A DNA stretch of 37,833 nt from NCBI GenBank assembly GCA_003427395.1, contig BFEA01000899.1, forward strand, positions 255,454-293,286. The letters are read 5' to 3'. The translations under genes were made by a program, and so were the position numbers. Within the stretch, counting starts at the first letter, position 1. Each line of letters starts with the position of its first letter. Source of the stretch: Chara braunii. Lineage: Eukaryota > Streptophyta > Charophyceae > Charales > Characeae. The notes beneath the pieces were generated by a model. That model searched no databases and was not told the DNA's origin. It saw only the letters and a list, made by a program, of their open reading frames with translations. Positions 29,848 through 37,833 of the stretch are shown one piece after another.

Positions 29848-32800
29848 TCACCTCACACTTCCCACATCCTCCCTATGTGCCAGTGGCAGCTCCAGCCTCA
29901 CAAGGAAGAACGACTTTCCAGCCTCCTTGATGTACTCCACAGTTCCCTGCATCAGTTTCACTATCTTTCGGCACATGCTCAATCCCAATCCCTCCTGCGA
30001 CTTCGTCACTACATCCACTCTATCGTACATTTGCCTCACCAGATCCTCTGGCAGCCCTGACCCTGTGTGTGTCAATCTGAACTCCAACTCCACCACGTCT
30101 ACCCCCCCCCCCAGCTTCTTCTTGTTCGGCACTATTTTTATCTCCACCCATCCTGACGTCGGCGTGAACTGCACCGCATTCTGCAAGAAGTCTGCCAAAA
30201 CCTGTTGCAGCCGCACCTGATCCCCAAACACCACCAGCTCCTTGAACTCTGCCGGCGTATCGCAGAACAGTTGGATCCCCTTCCTTGAGGAGGAGATCAT
30301 CCCCTGGCTCACTATGGCATTCAACACGGTGGCCATCGCAAACTCCGAGGTCTCGAGTTCGAGGTACCCTTCCTCAATGCTGTCCAAGTCAAAGTCGTTA
30401 AGGATTCTGCGCAATTGCTTCTCGCAGATGGCGCTAGTCTCCACCAGTTGTCTTTGATGCTCAGACAGATCTGTGTGCTCGATAAATCCTCTCGTGAACA
30501 TAATCCCGTCGAGAGGGTTCTTCATTTCCTGCCGCAGGTAGGCGAGCTCCTTGGCCTTGGCTGCAGCAACCTTCTCAGCTGCCCTCTGCACTGTCAATGC
30601 GTTCAGCAGCTCCTGACTGGCCATGTGGATAAAGCAGAACACACCGGTAATTGCACCTTCTGCATCCGTTCTCTTGTTCACAGTAAGCAGCACCTCGACG
30701 AACTTGTTGTCCCTGGAATAGAATGAAAAAGGGAACTTCTCTGTGTCCTTTCCGTCCATGGCCGAGTTGATGACCAGGGTAAACCTCGTGAACGCATCAA
30801 AGCTTCGCATCCTCACTAGCATCCTGTCTATCCCAAACACCTCCCCAACCAACACCTTACCAACCACGTCGTCCTTTCGCCAACCGGACAGCTTTTCCAT
30901 CTGGGGGTTCCATTCTGTACAGTAGCCCGACTCGTCAGAGCCGAAGATGGGAGGGATGATGGGGTTGGGATTAAGCACGATACTCTTGTAGTCCCCCTGG
31001 CAGCGGGTGAATTTGTCGGCAACGATCTTCTGACCGGTGACATCCTGACCAACGAAGCAGACGCCGACCACATTCTCGTTGACGTCGCGGCTGGAACAAG
31101 CATTGACCACCAAGATGACATGCCCCAGCCCGGACCTGTGGCTCTGGAAGAAGGTCTTCAGCTTGATCTCCACATCCTGCTCTTCTTCGCCCTGCAGTGC
31201 CAGGTAGATAAGCCGTTCCACAGTTTCGATGGAGTCTTGATGCACCAGCTCCTCCACGAGAGACTTACCCATAGCGTCCCGGACAGACACACCTGTCAAC
31301 TCGGCCACCTTAACATTCCACCCGATAACCAGCCCGCTTGCATCCACGGCGAGGATGGGAGCGGTTGCAGTCTCTATGAGGCGCATCATCTCGGTGGCCA
31401 TGTTGTTGAGCTCGTTCATTTCACGAAGTTTAAGGTCGTTGAGACGCGCATGGATCATGATCTTAGTGTCCATGTTGTCGATGTCAGAGAAGGAACCACG
31501 AAGAATGAGTTGCAAAGAGTGAATGGCATCCATCTCAACATCTTCCCAGGGCAAGCTGCGTGTCTTGACGACCTCAAGGAAAGCCTTGAAGGACGAGCGG
31601 GGATGCATGCGGCGACCGTCATCAACGTCCTCAGGATCATGCTTGGCCCCTCCCCACTTCACCTCCTTGGCCGTGTGAGAGCGGAACCAAAACAAAAAGT
31701 CCTTCGTGGTGATCTTTGCAGCAGCCATTCCACACACTCCATCCCCCAGCTCCGCCGCTCCTGGGTAGCCCGCATCCGACAAGCTATCAGTGCTCAGCCC
31801 TGTGGAATCCTTATGACACTCCAGCAACCAATCCGCGATGTCCTTGATCTGCCTCTCCGAAGGGGTTACCCCCAGCAGCCAGAAGCGCTGCCCATAGTAC
31901 AAGGCAGCGCCATCACACCTCACCAGGTCCATGATGTTGGGCGACTGTGTGACAATCCCCGTAGGCGCATCACGCAGCAGCATGTCACACAGCAGCGTCT
32001 GCGTTCTCAGGATGTGCTTCTCCCTGATCTGTGCTGCCAGCTCTACTTCCATGTTCAGCTGCAGCCCGAACACCTGCATCAAAAACTCGCATGCTGCTCG
32101 CAGAGGGAACGGAACCACCCGCGGGGTCGTATGATGGCACACAACCAGCCCCCACAACTTTCTCCCACGTGGCGTTATGCTGGCAGAAACCCCGCCTCCA
32201 GTCGCCCCTCCATCATCCTCCGCATCGTTGATGATCACAGCCATCACCAGCGACGCCGCCGAGCCCATGTTCTTCATATACTGCGCATGGCATCCGTGCA
32301 CCCCTCGAATTGTCGACCCTGCCAAGCTGATGGGTTGCAGCAGGCTCTTGTCCTGCACCACCTTGACCTGCGGCGCAGAGCAATCAGCTATCATACGAAC
32401 GCGACTCTTCATAAACAGAAATCGCGCAGCTTGGGGTACATCCGTCGCCGGGTAATGAAGCCCGAGGTAGGGTTCCAGATCTGACCGGCGAATCTCCGCA
32501 ATCACCTCCCCATGCTCGTCTTCGTGGAATTTGTAAGCCATCACCCGATCATATCCAGTTAGCTCCCTGACTTCTTCCACAACGGTGTCGCACAGGAATG
32601 CTATGTCGCCACCGGGGATGGCCTGCAGCCGAGAGATTGCCTTGGCAGCAAGTTTGTGCGACTGCAGGGCCCCGGCAGCAGAGAGCGACGGATCCGTCGG
32701 TCGCAAAGGTTCGAAATCGATGACCAGGCCTACGTCAATCCGATGCACAATGGCATAGAAGGGTTTGCCGCTCCTTGTAGCAACCGAGATAGGGTTGAGC

Positions 32801-33252
32801 AGTGTGACATCACCGGCTGCAGTCACCTTCTCCAGAGCAACAACGCTTGCTTGAGTGAAAAGCGCACGTGCATCCATTCCTAATCTCAACAGCCCTGTCT
32901 GCTCGCCCATCGTGGGGACGTACTGGGACATGGTGTCCAACATCTCCGGCGCATTCTCGCTGTACGCGATGATCGTGAAAGATCCCTCGTCGACTCCAAG
33001 CACACAACCGAACGCTTGCACTACGCCGCCTCGTTGCATACGCTGCAAGTACGCAGTCATTACCTCGGTGGGGACACTGTCGGCCGTCGCTTTGCTTGCG
33101 CTGACAGACTTGGAGTAGTCGAAAGAATCCCCTGATTCTTCCGATTCCTTAAAGGATGCATGAAGCTTTGCATCCGCGGATGTCTGCGCAATGCGCGTAT
33201 TGTGCTTGGTCTTCACAGAGGCAGTGGAGTTGGACATACGGGAGTACGACAT
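29848..33252 (-). CDS. PHY: Phytochrome, red/far-red photoreceptor, intronless
   Basis: The 1134-residue product has the full canonical plant phytochrome order. Residues 1-60 are a Ser-rich N-terminal extension including [15 protein letters not shown]. The N-terminal PAS domain follows (about 60-180). The GAF domain (about 200-400) has the bilin-binding Cys321 in [11 protein letters not shown] and the D271-V-P motif (usually DIP). The PHY domain (about 410-590) has a tongue with WGG 533-535 and PRSSF 551-555. PAS repeats lie at about 622-740 and 752-870. The histidine-kinase-related domain (about 890-1120) has RQEMKNPL, with Gln908 where a kinase has its His. NAVQFTP and GLGLSMCRK resemble the N and G2 boxes. 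It would bind phytochromobilin or phycocyanobilin and switch between Pr and Pfr in cytosol and nucleus. Loss of the phospho-accepting His is normal for plant phytochromes. The ATG at 33252 is supported by the conserved N-terminal extension starting a few residues later. The frame is uninterrupted, with no introns, unlike typical land-plant genes. Confidence 0.97.
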   Translation of the reverse strand: MSYSRMSNSTASVKTKHNTRIAQTSADAKLHASFKESEESGDSFDYSKSVSASKATADSVPTEVMTAYLQRMQRGGVVQAFGCVLGVDEGSFTIIAYSENAPEMLDTMSQYVPTMGEQTGLLRLGMDARALFTQASVVALEKVTAAGDVTLLNPISVATRSGKPFYAIVHRIDVGLVIDFEPLRPTDPSLSAAGALQSHKLAAKAISRLQAIPGGDIAFLCDTVVEEVRELTGYDRVMAYKFHEDEHGEVIAEIRRSDLEPYLGLHYPATDVPQAARFLFMKSRVRMIADCSAPQVKVVQDKSLLQPISLAGSTIRGVHGCHAQYMKNMGSAASLVMAVIINDAEDDGGATGGGVSASITPRGRKLWGLVVCHHTTPRVVPFPLRAACEFLMQVFGLQLNMEVELAAQIREKHILRTQTLLCDMLLRDAPTGIVTQSPNIMDLVRCDGAALYYGQRFWLLGVTPSERQIKDIADWLLECHKDSTGLSTDSLSDAGYPGAAELGDGVCGMAAAKITTKDFLFWFRSHTAKEVKWGGAKHDPEDVDDGRRMHPRSSFKAFLEVVKTRSLPWEDVEMDAIHSLQLILRGSFSDIDNMDTKIMIHARLNDLKLREMNELNNMATEMMRLIETATAPILAVDASGLVIGWNVKVAELTGVSVRDAMGKSLVEELVHQDSIETVERLIYLALQGEEEQDVEIKLKTFFQSHRSGLGHVILVVNACSSRDVNENVVGVCFVGQDVTGQKIVADKFTRCQGDYKSIVLNPNPIIPPIFGSDESGYCTEWNPQMEKLSGWRKDDVVGKVLVGEVFGIDRMLVRMRSFDAFTRFTLVINSAMDGKDTEKFPFSFYSRDNKFVEVLLTVNKRTDAEGAITGVFCFIHMASQELLNALTVQRAAEKVAAAKAKELAYLRQEMKNPLDGIMFTRGFIEHTDLSEHQRQLVETSAICEKQLRRILNDFDLDSIEEGYLELETSEFAMATVLNAIVSQGMISSSRKGIQLFCDTPAEFKELVVFGDQVRLQQVLADFLQNAVQFTPTSGWVEIKIVPNKKKLGGGVDVVELEFRLTHTGSGLPEDLVRQMYDRVDVVTKSQEGLGLSMCRKIVKLMQGTVEYIKEAGKSFFLVRLELPLAHREDVGSVR

Positions 33253-34639
33253 TGTTGAAGCCCACAGAAAAAGTAGCTCTCCTCTGCGCCTGTCTTTCGT
33301 GCGAGAGCAGTTTCAAAATCTTCTCCTCTGCGCTTCCTTCTGATGATAACGATGAGGATGAGGATGACGAGGAGGATTATGATGAGGATGATGAGGATGA
33401 TGAGGATGATGAGGATGATGAGGACGACGTCTGTGCTTCTTCACCTTGCACCCACCCTATCTCTCTCTATACCCTCCTCCCCACCGTTCGTCGTCTCAGG
33501 GGGGGATGCCGCCGGTGCTTCTGTGCGTAGATCTCTCCTTCCCCGCGCTCGCAGGTAACCACTTGTTCATCTTTTCTCTCTCCTCACCTTCTGCGCTTCA
33601 AGAGAGTTGTCTCTCCTCAGCTTCTGCGCCTCAACACACTGCTGCTCACGAGAATTTCATCCCTATTCCGTGTCCATATCCCTCCCTTTCTCCCCATTCT
33701 CTCTCCAAAACTTCCCGCTTCGCTCCTCTTCTCTGTCCTTGGTCCGCTACTAGCACGTCAGTAGGTAGTCTTCGGCACCACGGCTTGCTCGGTCGGAGGA
33801 GAGCTGCCCGTGCTCCTCTTCCACAAGCGCTTCTGCCAGATCTATCGTCAGCTGATGATACCGCTCTCATCAATCCGATCAATTGGGGCATCGTTGCTTC
33901 GTTGCCCTCAGCAGATCTGTCACTCCACAACGACAGGATGCTGCACAAGGAAGGTAGGTGTTTCGTCTATTCTGCTTGTCTCGACTTCGAATCCCACTTT
34001 GACAGAGTTTGCTGCAAACAAAAAACAACTGCAGCGTCCACTCTGTTATGCAAAGGGAGGGAAATACTCGTAGTATCACACCAGCACCAGGCTCGCCACG
34101 CTGAAGGGGGAGGGACAAGACAACCCGATATCCTCCCGCGAAACTATAGTACGTTTGACACCATCTGCTTCCATAACGCACGTGCGATCCGCCGGTCCCA
34201 GCAGTCTTCCTCCCCTCGATGATCACATCTCCGCACAGACTTGGGATCCTCCATGTCGACAATCCTGAGAAGTAACGTCGCTGGAATAAGTGCGCTCGTC
34301 TTCGTGGGCACCACCCTAGCGGAACACTGGGACTTCGCTGCCCTCGTCCTTCCCCTCGGGGGGGGAACCTGTCACACACCGCCGGCTTTCTCCTCCCTTC
34401 TTCACTCAATCGGGGATGTCGCCCACTTGCCTACTCTCTCGGAGAACATCGACGTCACCCACCTGCCGACCTCCTGAGAGAACATCACCTACTCTCCCCT
34501 CAGACACCAAAGGGAAGACGGTCCACGACCCGACATCACTATCTATGTCCCAATTCCCGCCGTCCCGACCGGTCGGTCAGCAGTCGCTCTCCCCCATTAC
34601 CCGCCACAATCCCCACTGCCGATAACCGTCTCCTCCTCT
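33253..34639. promoter_or_regulatory. Upstream region of the phytochrome gene
   Basis: By position the leader and promoter of the minus-strand phytochrome should lie here, reading from higher coordinates to 33253. I cannot point to a TATA box or transcription start. A plus-strand frame at 33446-34222 (258 codons) has no motif and strong Ser/Pro bias from CT-rich DNA, so I do not call it. CTCTC-rich stretches lie at 33560-33730. Confidence 0.35.
33348..33428 (-). repeat. GAT/GAG triplet microsatellite in the phytochrome leader region
   Basis: An imperfect (GATGAG)n/(GATGATGAG)n repeat, beginning 96 bp upstream of the phytochrome ATG. The transcribed strand orientation gives CATC/CTC repeats. 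It is probably in the 5' untranslated region or core promoter and could vary in length. Confidence 0.85.
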
Positions 34640-35330
34640 CTCTCGTTCAATTCAACGTCAAGTGTCGCCGACGCCTCCAAGTGCACCGGCCGACGCCTCC
34701 CAGTGCACCGGCCAACCCCTTCACCATCGACCACCAGGTCGAGAAGCTCGCGCAGGAGAGGGAGGGGTGATATCTACATTTCTCGTTTATTACAAAATCA
34801 CAAAAGAGCTGCCTGCGCCTACGTCCGCCACCACGTGTTTAGAAATACGAAAGAGCTGCCTCCGCCTACGTCCGCCACCGCGCGGCCCCGCTAACTCCTC
34901 CACCCTCGACAACCAGGTCGATAAGCTCTCGCAGGAGAGGGGCTATATCTACATTCTCGTTTAGAATTACAAAAGAGCTGCCTCCGCCTACGTCTGCCAC
35001 CGTGCGGCCCCGCCAAACCCTCCGCCTGCCACCGCCAACCCCTCCAGCTACGTACGGCACCGTACGGCCCCGTCAACCCCTCCGCGTACGTCCGTGCCCG
35101 TACGCGCCCCGCCAATCCCTCCGCCTACGTCCGACACCGTGCGCACCCCGCGCCCACCTCCGCCTGTGCGCGCTGAGCGCTCCGCCTGGGCCCGCCAACT
35201 CCTCCGCAGCGCGCGCCCGCCAAACCGTTGGCGTACGCCCACAACCCCTTCACGTGCGCCAGCCAACCCCTTCGCGTTCAACCACGTGGGTTTACCCTTC
35301 TCCACGTGCGCCCGCGTGCGCCCGGGTGCC
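34640..35330 (+). repeat. GC-rich degenerate tandem repeats
   Basis: ACCAGGTCGAGAAGCTCGCG at about 34731 recurs at about 34913, marking a duplication of about 182 bp. From 34980 a shorter, drifting unit around CCTCCGCCTACGTCCGCCAC and CGGCCCCGCCAACCCCTCCG repeats roughly every 35-50 bp to about 35300. AAAAGAGCTGCCT appears three times between 34800 and 34985. Pro/Arg-rich frames through it are compositional. Confidence 0.7.
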
Positions 35331-35640
35331 TGATTCCGTCGGCCAGGCCTTTCTGCTCACGTACCCCCTCGACGCTCTCCGCCTCCGATTTAATTGACGC
35401 CATCACCGACTCACGGCAAAGAGGATAAAAATTGGCCCACCTGGCTGCAGCGAAGGAGGGCGAGCGGAAGCGGACTCTTTCGTCCGGCCTGGCGTGGAGA
35501 AATCCAGTTCTCTAAAAGGCGAAGTCCTAAGCGTTGCTAACAGAGATCTTACTCATAGATTCGATGCTCGAATCCTATTCGCAGCAAACATAAAAACAAG
35601 CAGGGATTCAAATCCCACTTTTTTCAAGCAGCGATGCATA
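35331..35640. other. Non-coding, no recognised feature
   Basis: No motif-bearing frame and no RNA structure seen between the GC-rich repeats and the first right-hand foldback. Confidence 0.4.
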
Positions 35641-35764
35641 GGTCCTCGCTCCACCGCTCTCGAAATGTCCAAAACGAGAGCGAATCTTCCGATAGAACAT
35701 AGAAAGATACACCACCATGATTTTTGTCTTTTGTGCATGTGTCGAGAGTACTGGAGCGAGGCCC
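35641..35764. mobile_element. Foldback (MITE-like) element, copy 2
   Basis: Left GGTCCTCGCTCCACCGCTCT followed by CG is the inverse of right GTCGAGAGTACTGGAGCGAG followed by GCC. Interior AGCGAATCTTCCGATAGAAC and TTTTTGTCTTTTGTGCATGT is shared with copy 1. About 124 bp. Confidence 0.7.
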
Positions 35765-35920
35765 GTTCCTGACACTAGCTCCATCTGGAATGTATCGACC
35801 GCATTTACGGCCAGGCCTGTACGTATCTGACCGCAGTTACTTTCTTCCTGTCAGTATTGTATGGGCCTCTCTCTCCACTACTCTCCACATGCACAGCAGA
35901 CCCAAAAAATGGCTGTATAC

Positions 35921-36021
35921 GGGGGCTAGGTCCCACTTACACGAAGTATGCGATGTTGACCGTAGATAGCATTGATCAACGGCCAGCATCTCTTAATCCG
36001 TGCAGGTGGGACCTAGGCCCG
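35921..36021. repeat. 43-bp-stem imperfect hairpin
   Basis: Arm 1 is 35921-35963 (GGGGGCTAGGTCCCAC to TTGACCGT). A loop of 15 bases (35964-35978) separates it from arm 2, 35979-36021 (ACGGCCAGCATC to GTGGGACCTAGGCCCG). About 32 of 43 positions pair and most mismatches are transitions, so many become G:U in one transcript orientation. It could be another foldback element or the precursor of a small RNA. Confidence 0.6.
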
Positions 36022-36155
36022 GGCCTCGCCACACCACTGTCGAAAACAGGGCCTCGCCACACCACGCTCGAAATGTGAAGAAGACAAAAATGTGGCGAGT
36101 GCATCTGGCCATGCTCTAGCGGGAAGTTCATTTCGAGAGTGGTGTGGCGATGCCC
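36021..36155. mobile_element. Foldback (MITE-like) element, copy 3
   Basis: GGGCCTCGCCACACCACGCT then CGAAATG (36049-36075) is the inverse of CATTTCGAGAGTGGTGTGGC then GATGCCC (36129-36155). The left end is duplicated: the same GGGCCTCGCCACACCACTGT occurs at 36021. The interior contains GACAAAAATGTGGCGAGTGC, the reverse-orientation counterpart of the TTTTTGTCTT block of copy 2. Confidence 0.7.
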
Positions 36156-36227
36156 ACAGGCTGTCGAAATTGGAGACGGGAAGAAAATTCGCAAGCTGTC
36201 AGAGAACGCTTCTCGACACGTCCTGTG

Positions 36228-36290
36228 GAAAGTTGTCGAATAAAAAAAAAAGAAAAAAAGGAAAAAAAAAAAAAAAGAAAGTTGTCGAAT
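36228..36290 (+). mobile_element. A-rich insertion flanked by a 14-bp direct repeat
   Basis: GAAAGTTGTCGAAT occurs at 36228-36241 and again, identically, at 36277-36290. Between them lie 35 bases of almost pure A with four G. This looks like a target-site duplication around little more than a poly(A) tail, the expected scar of a LINE-driven insertion with extreme 5' truncation. Confidence 0.6.
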
Positions 36291-37824
36291 CCCCAGCCTC
36301 CGGCTACTCCGATTCTTCCGACAGTCTCTCGGCTGCGCCATCGACTTGGTGAGTGGACGTGAGGTCGGGATGGACTACCGTCTTCACCCAGCCTGGTCAT
36401 TATCACAGTATGTAGACCGAAAGTGCCACCAAATACAGCTGTGATGACTGGGCGTTCTATTCGGGTGACGGCGGTAATGCTGTCTTACCCTCAGGCGCGT
36501 TGGTCTTTTTTCCATCTTGCATTCAGAAGTGCGTCCATTCTACAGTGCTGTGTTGCTAAAAGGGGGCAAACTGTCAAAGAGAAGCTGTAGAATTTATTCT
36601 GACGAATTTTTTTTGCCCTAGCTTGCTTCGGCGGCGCTCTTGGCGCTAAGCAAGATTAGGGCAGGGATTAGCACCCACAGGCTAGGCGATGGAAGAAGAG
36701 TTTTGGCGAAGAGATGCTGACTTCTCAATGTCTTCCTCGGTATTTCCAGGGGAGAAATGACTCAAGCCGTACAATTAGGGGTATGAGGTTTAGGAACAGG
36801 TGGAGGTCTCGGGAGAGAGGTCTTCCGGAGTACCTCGGAAGGGCAGGGCGTGAAAGGGAAGTTTCGATAACCCCCCCCTGGGGTACATCAGCGGCCATGT
36901 CCTTCTCTTCATGCTTATTTTGGGCACCTGCTTCAGAAGGCGAGGCCAAGTAAGAAGACCGTATGGTGGAGGAGCGTGGATGGGAGGAGCTCCTTCAGCC
37001 CGATGGGAGGAGCTCCTTCAGCCCGATGCGAGAAGAAGGAACGCTGTGACGAACCACTTTCTGTAACGCGCGATTTTCTGCGCGGTTGCAACGAGGGGTC
37101 CTAAGCTGGGAAGATTGGGCCAATTACGGGAGATCGGGATCGGTGGAAAATTGCATCAGTGTCCTTGCTTTTTCGTCTTTTTCGTTGCTTCTTCTCGGGT
37201 GGTCGGGCTCGGAGCTGGGTGTGTCCTGGGACGATCGGTTGATCGATTGGTTGGATGGATGTCCAGCGTGCTGCCGAGCGCGCGATTAATAAATGTTGAC
37301 GTCGTTTCTTTCATTTCGGGTTCGATCTTTTTGGCGCGGACAACGCGCGGGAAATTGCTGTGTTCCTTTTTTTAATTTCCTTTTGAATCTTTTTCGAACT
37401 TTGTCGATCCCTGATGGCTCTCGGAATTTCGACTTCTCTCCCTGGAACCTGTACTTTTGTTTTTCGCATTAGTTAGGAATTTTGTGATTAGGACTTTCTT
37501 TTGCCGCGCGGCGCCCTTATTTGTTTGCGCTCTTCTTTTTGCAGCTGCAACGAAATTCTGATTAGTCGGCGCCTTTAATCGGTTGTGTAACTGTAATCTT
37601 GGGCGGGCGCCATTGTAACTGTATTTTTCTTCTTGCACTTCGTCTCTCCCGCCCTCCTTCTTCTGTTGCTGCGTTTTTGGAACTACGTACTACATGCCCA
37701 GATCGATGCGTGGAGAGTGGCTACGTCCCCCACTCCGCGGCCCGGTCATGCAGAACGTGGGCACTCCCTCTCTAATCTCCCCTCTAAGTCTTGGTCATTC
37801 CGTGTTCTTCGCGCATGCATGCAC
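36291..37824. other. No supported gene; short tandem repeat
   Basis: A 23-bp tandem duplication, TGGGAGGAGCTCCTTCAGCC then CGA, lies at 36981-37003 and 37004-37026. A possible donor (ACTTG-GTGAGTGG) near 36350 ends a short plus-strand frame rich in Ser (DSSDSLSAAPSTW), too weak to call an exon. Opposing frames at 36714-36953 have no motif. The rest shows nothing I can name. TTC/TTT-rich runs occur at 37160-37180 and 37365-37410. Confidence 0.35.
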
Positions 37825-37833
37825 GCTATAAAT
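37805..37833 (+). promoter_or_regulatory. TATA-like end with RY-type motif
   Basis: The last bases contain CGCATGCATGCACG followed by CTATAAAT. CATGCATG is the RY element known from plant promoters, and TATAAAT fits a plant TATA box. If real, a plus-strand gene would begin just beyond the window. Confidence 0.3.

Noticed and set aside
31120-32484. 454-codon plus-strand open frame antisense to the phytochrome
   Set aside because: It lies wholly within the phytochrome coding sequence. It shows no domain, and its His/Gln/Pro-rich composition is what the complement of that coding sequence gives.
33446-34222. 258-codon plus-strand frame upstream of the phytochrome
   Set aside because: Ser/Pro-rich from CT-rich DNA, no motif, no regular composition, and it covers the probable leader and promoter of the phytochrome.
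36092-36352. Exon ending at a GTGAGT donor
   Set aside because: Its frame runs through a foldback element and the A-rich insertion, and no acceptor or downstream coding exon could be found.

Overview
This is a repeat-dominated plant-lineage genomic segment. It carries one intact gene, a canonical-type phytochrome (29848-33252, minus strand), surrounded by decayed mobile elements, tandem arrays and microsatellites. It also contains one assembly gap (21473-21957) lying inside a GA microsatellite. The phytochrome, the low gene density, the layered decayed elements and a Gag-like pseudogene of a type I associate with charophyte retrotransposons all suggest a streptophyte alga, most likely Chara. 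That assignment is an inference, not something the sequence states.

Layout. 1-2870: degenerate LINE reverse transcriptase on the minus strand, whose 3' tail is at position 1. 3645-4433 (-): Gag pseudogene of a Ty3-type retroelement. 4697-5704 (+): a second, unrelated reverse transcriptase pseudogene. 6763-12480 (-): the most unusual region, a decayed multi-kilobase coding unit. It comprises a long broken ORF with a beta-class (permuted) amino-methyltransferase-like domain, followed by an intron-containing Ulp1/C48 cysteine protease pseudogene. 12487-13074: a 294-bp tandem duplication. 13075-16760: non-coding, with two poly(A)-tailed copies of the LINE 3' tail and several microsatellites. 16756-23416: a nest. 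Two copies of an interspersed repeat (called R1 here) are each split by a different DNA transposon. One is a 2.77-kb element flanked by TTAA (16996-19762), for which the other copy gives the empty site. The other is a hAT-like element with an exact 8-bp target duplication (21076-22418).

23417-29847 has no recognisable gene but several tandem arrays, the clearest being six units of 152 bp followed by three of 109 bp. 29848-33252 is the phytochrome, a single uninterrupted 1134-codon frame with no introns. 33253-35330 is its upstream side, with a triplet microsatellite just 5' of the gene and a GC-rich degenerate tandem repeat further out. 35641-36290 holds foldback (MITE-like) elements, a long imperfect hairpin, and an A-rich stretch bounded by a 14-bp direct repeat. 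The last 1.5 kb has no supported gene and ends in a TATA-like sequence.

The phytochrome is the only gene here likely to act in the cell, as a red/far-red photoreceptor. The protease and methyltransferase-like pseudogenes appear to belong to one mobile element or gene cluster, broken by premature stops and small indels. I read frames and motifs by eye; no alignment or database search was run.
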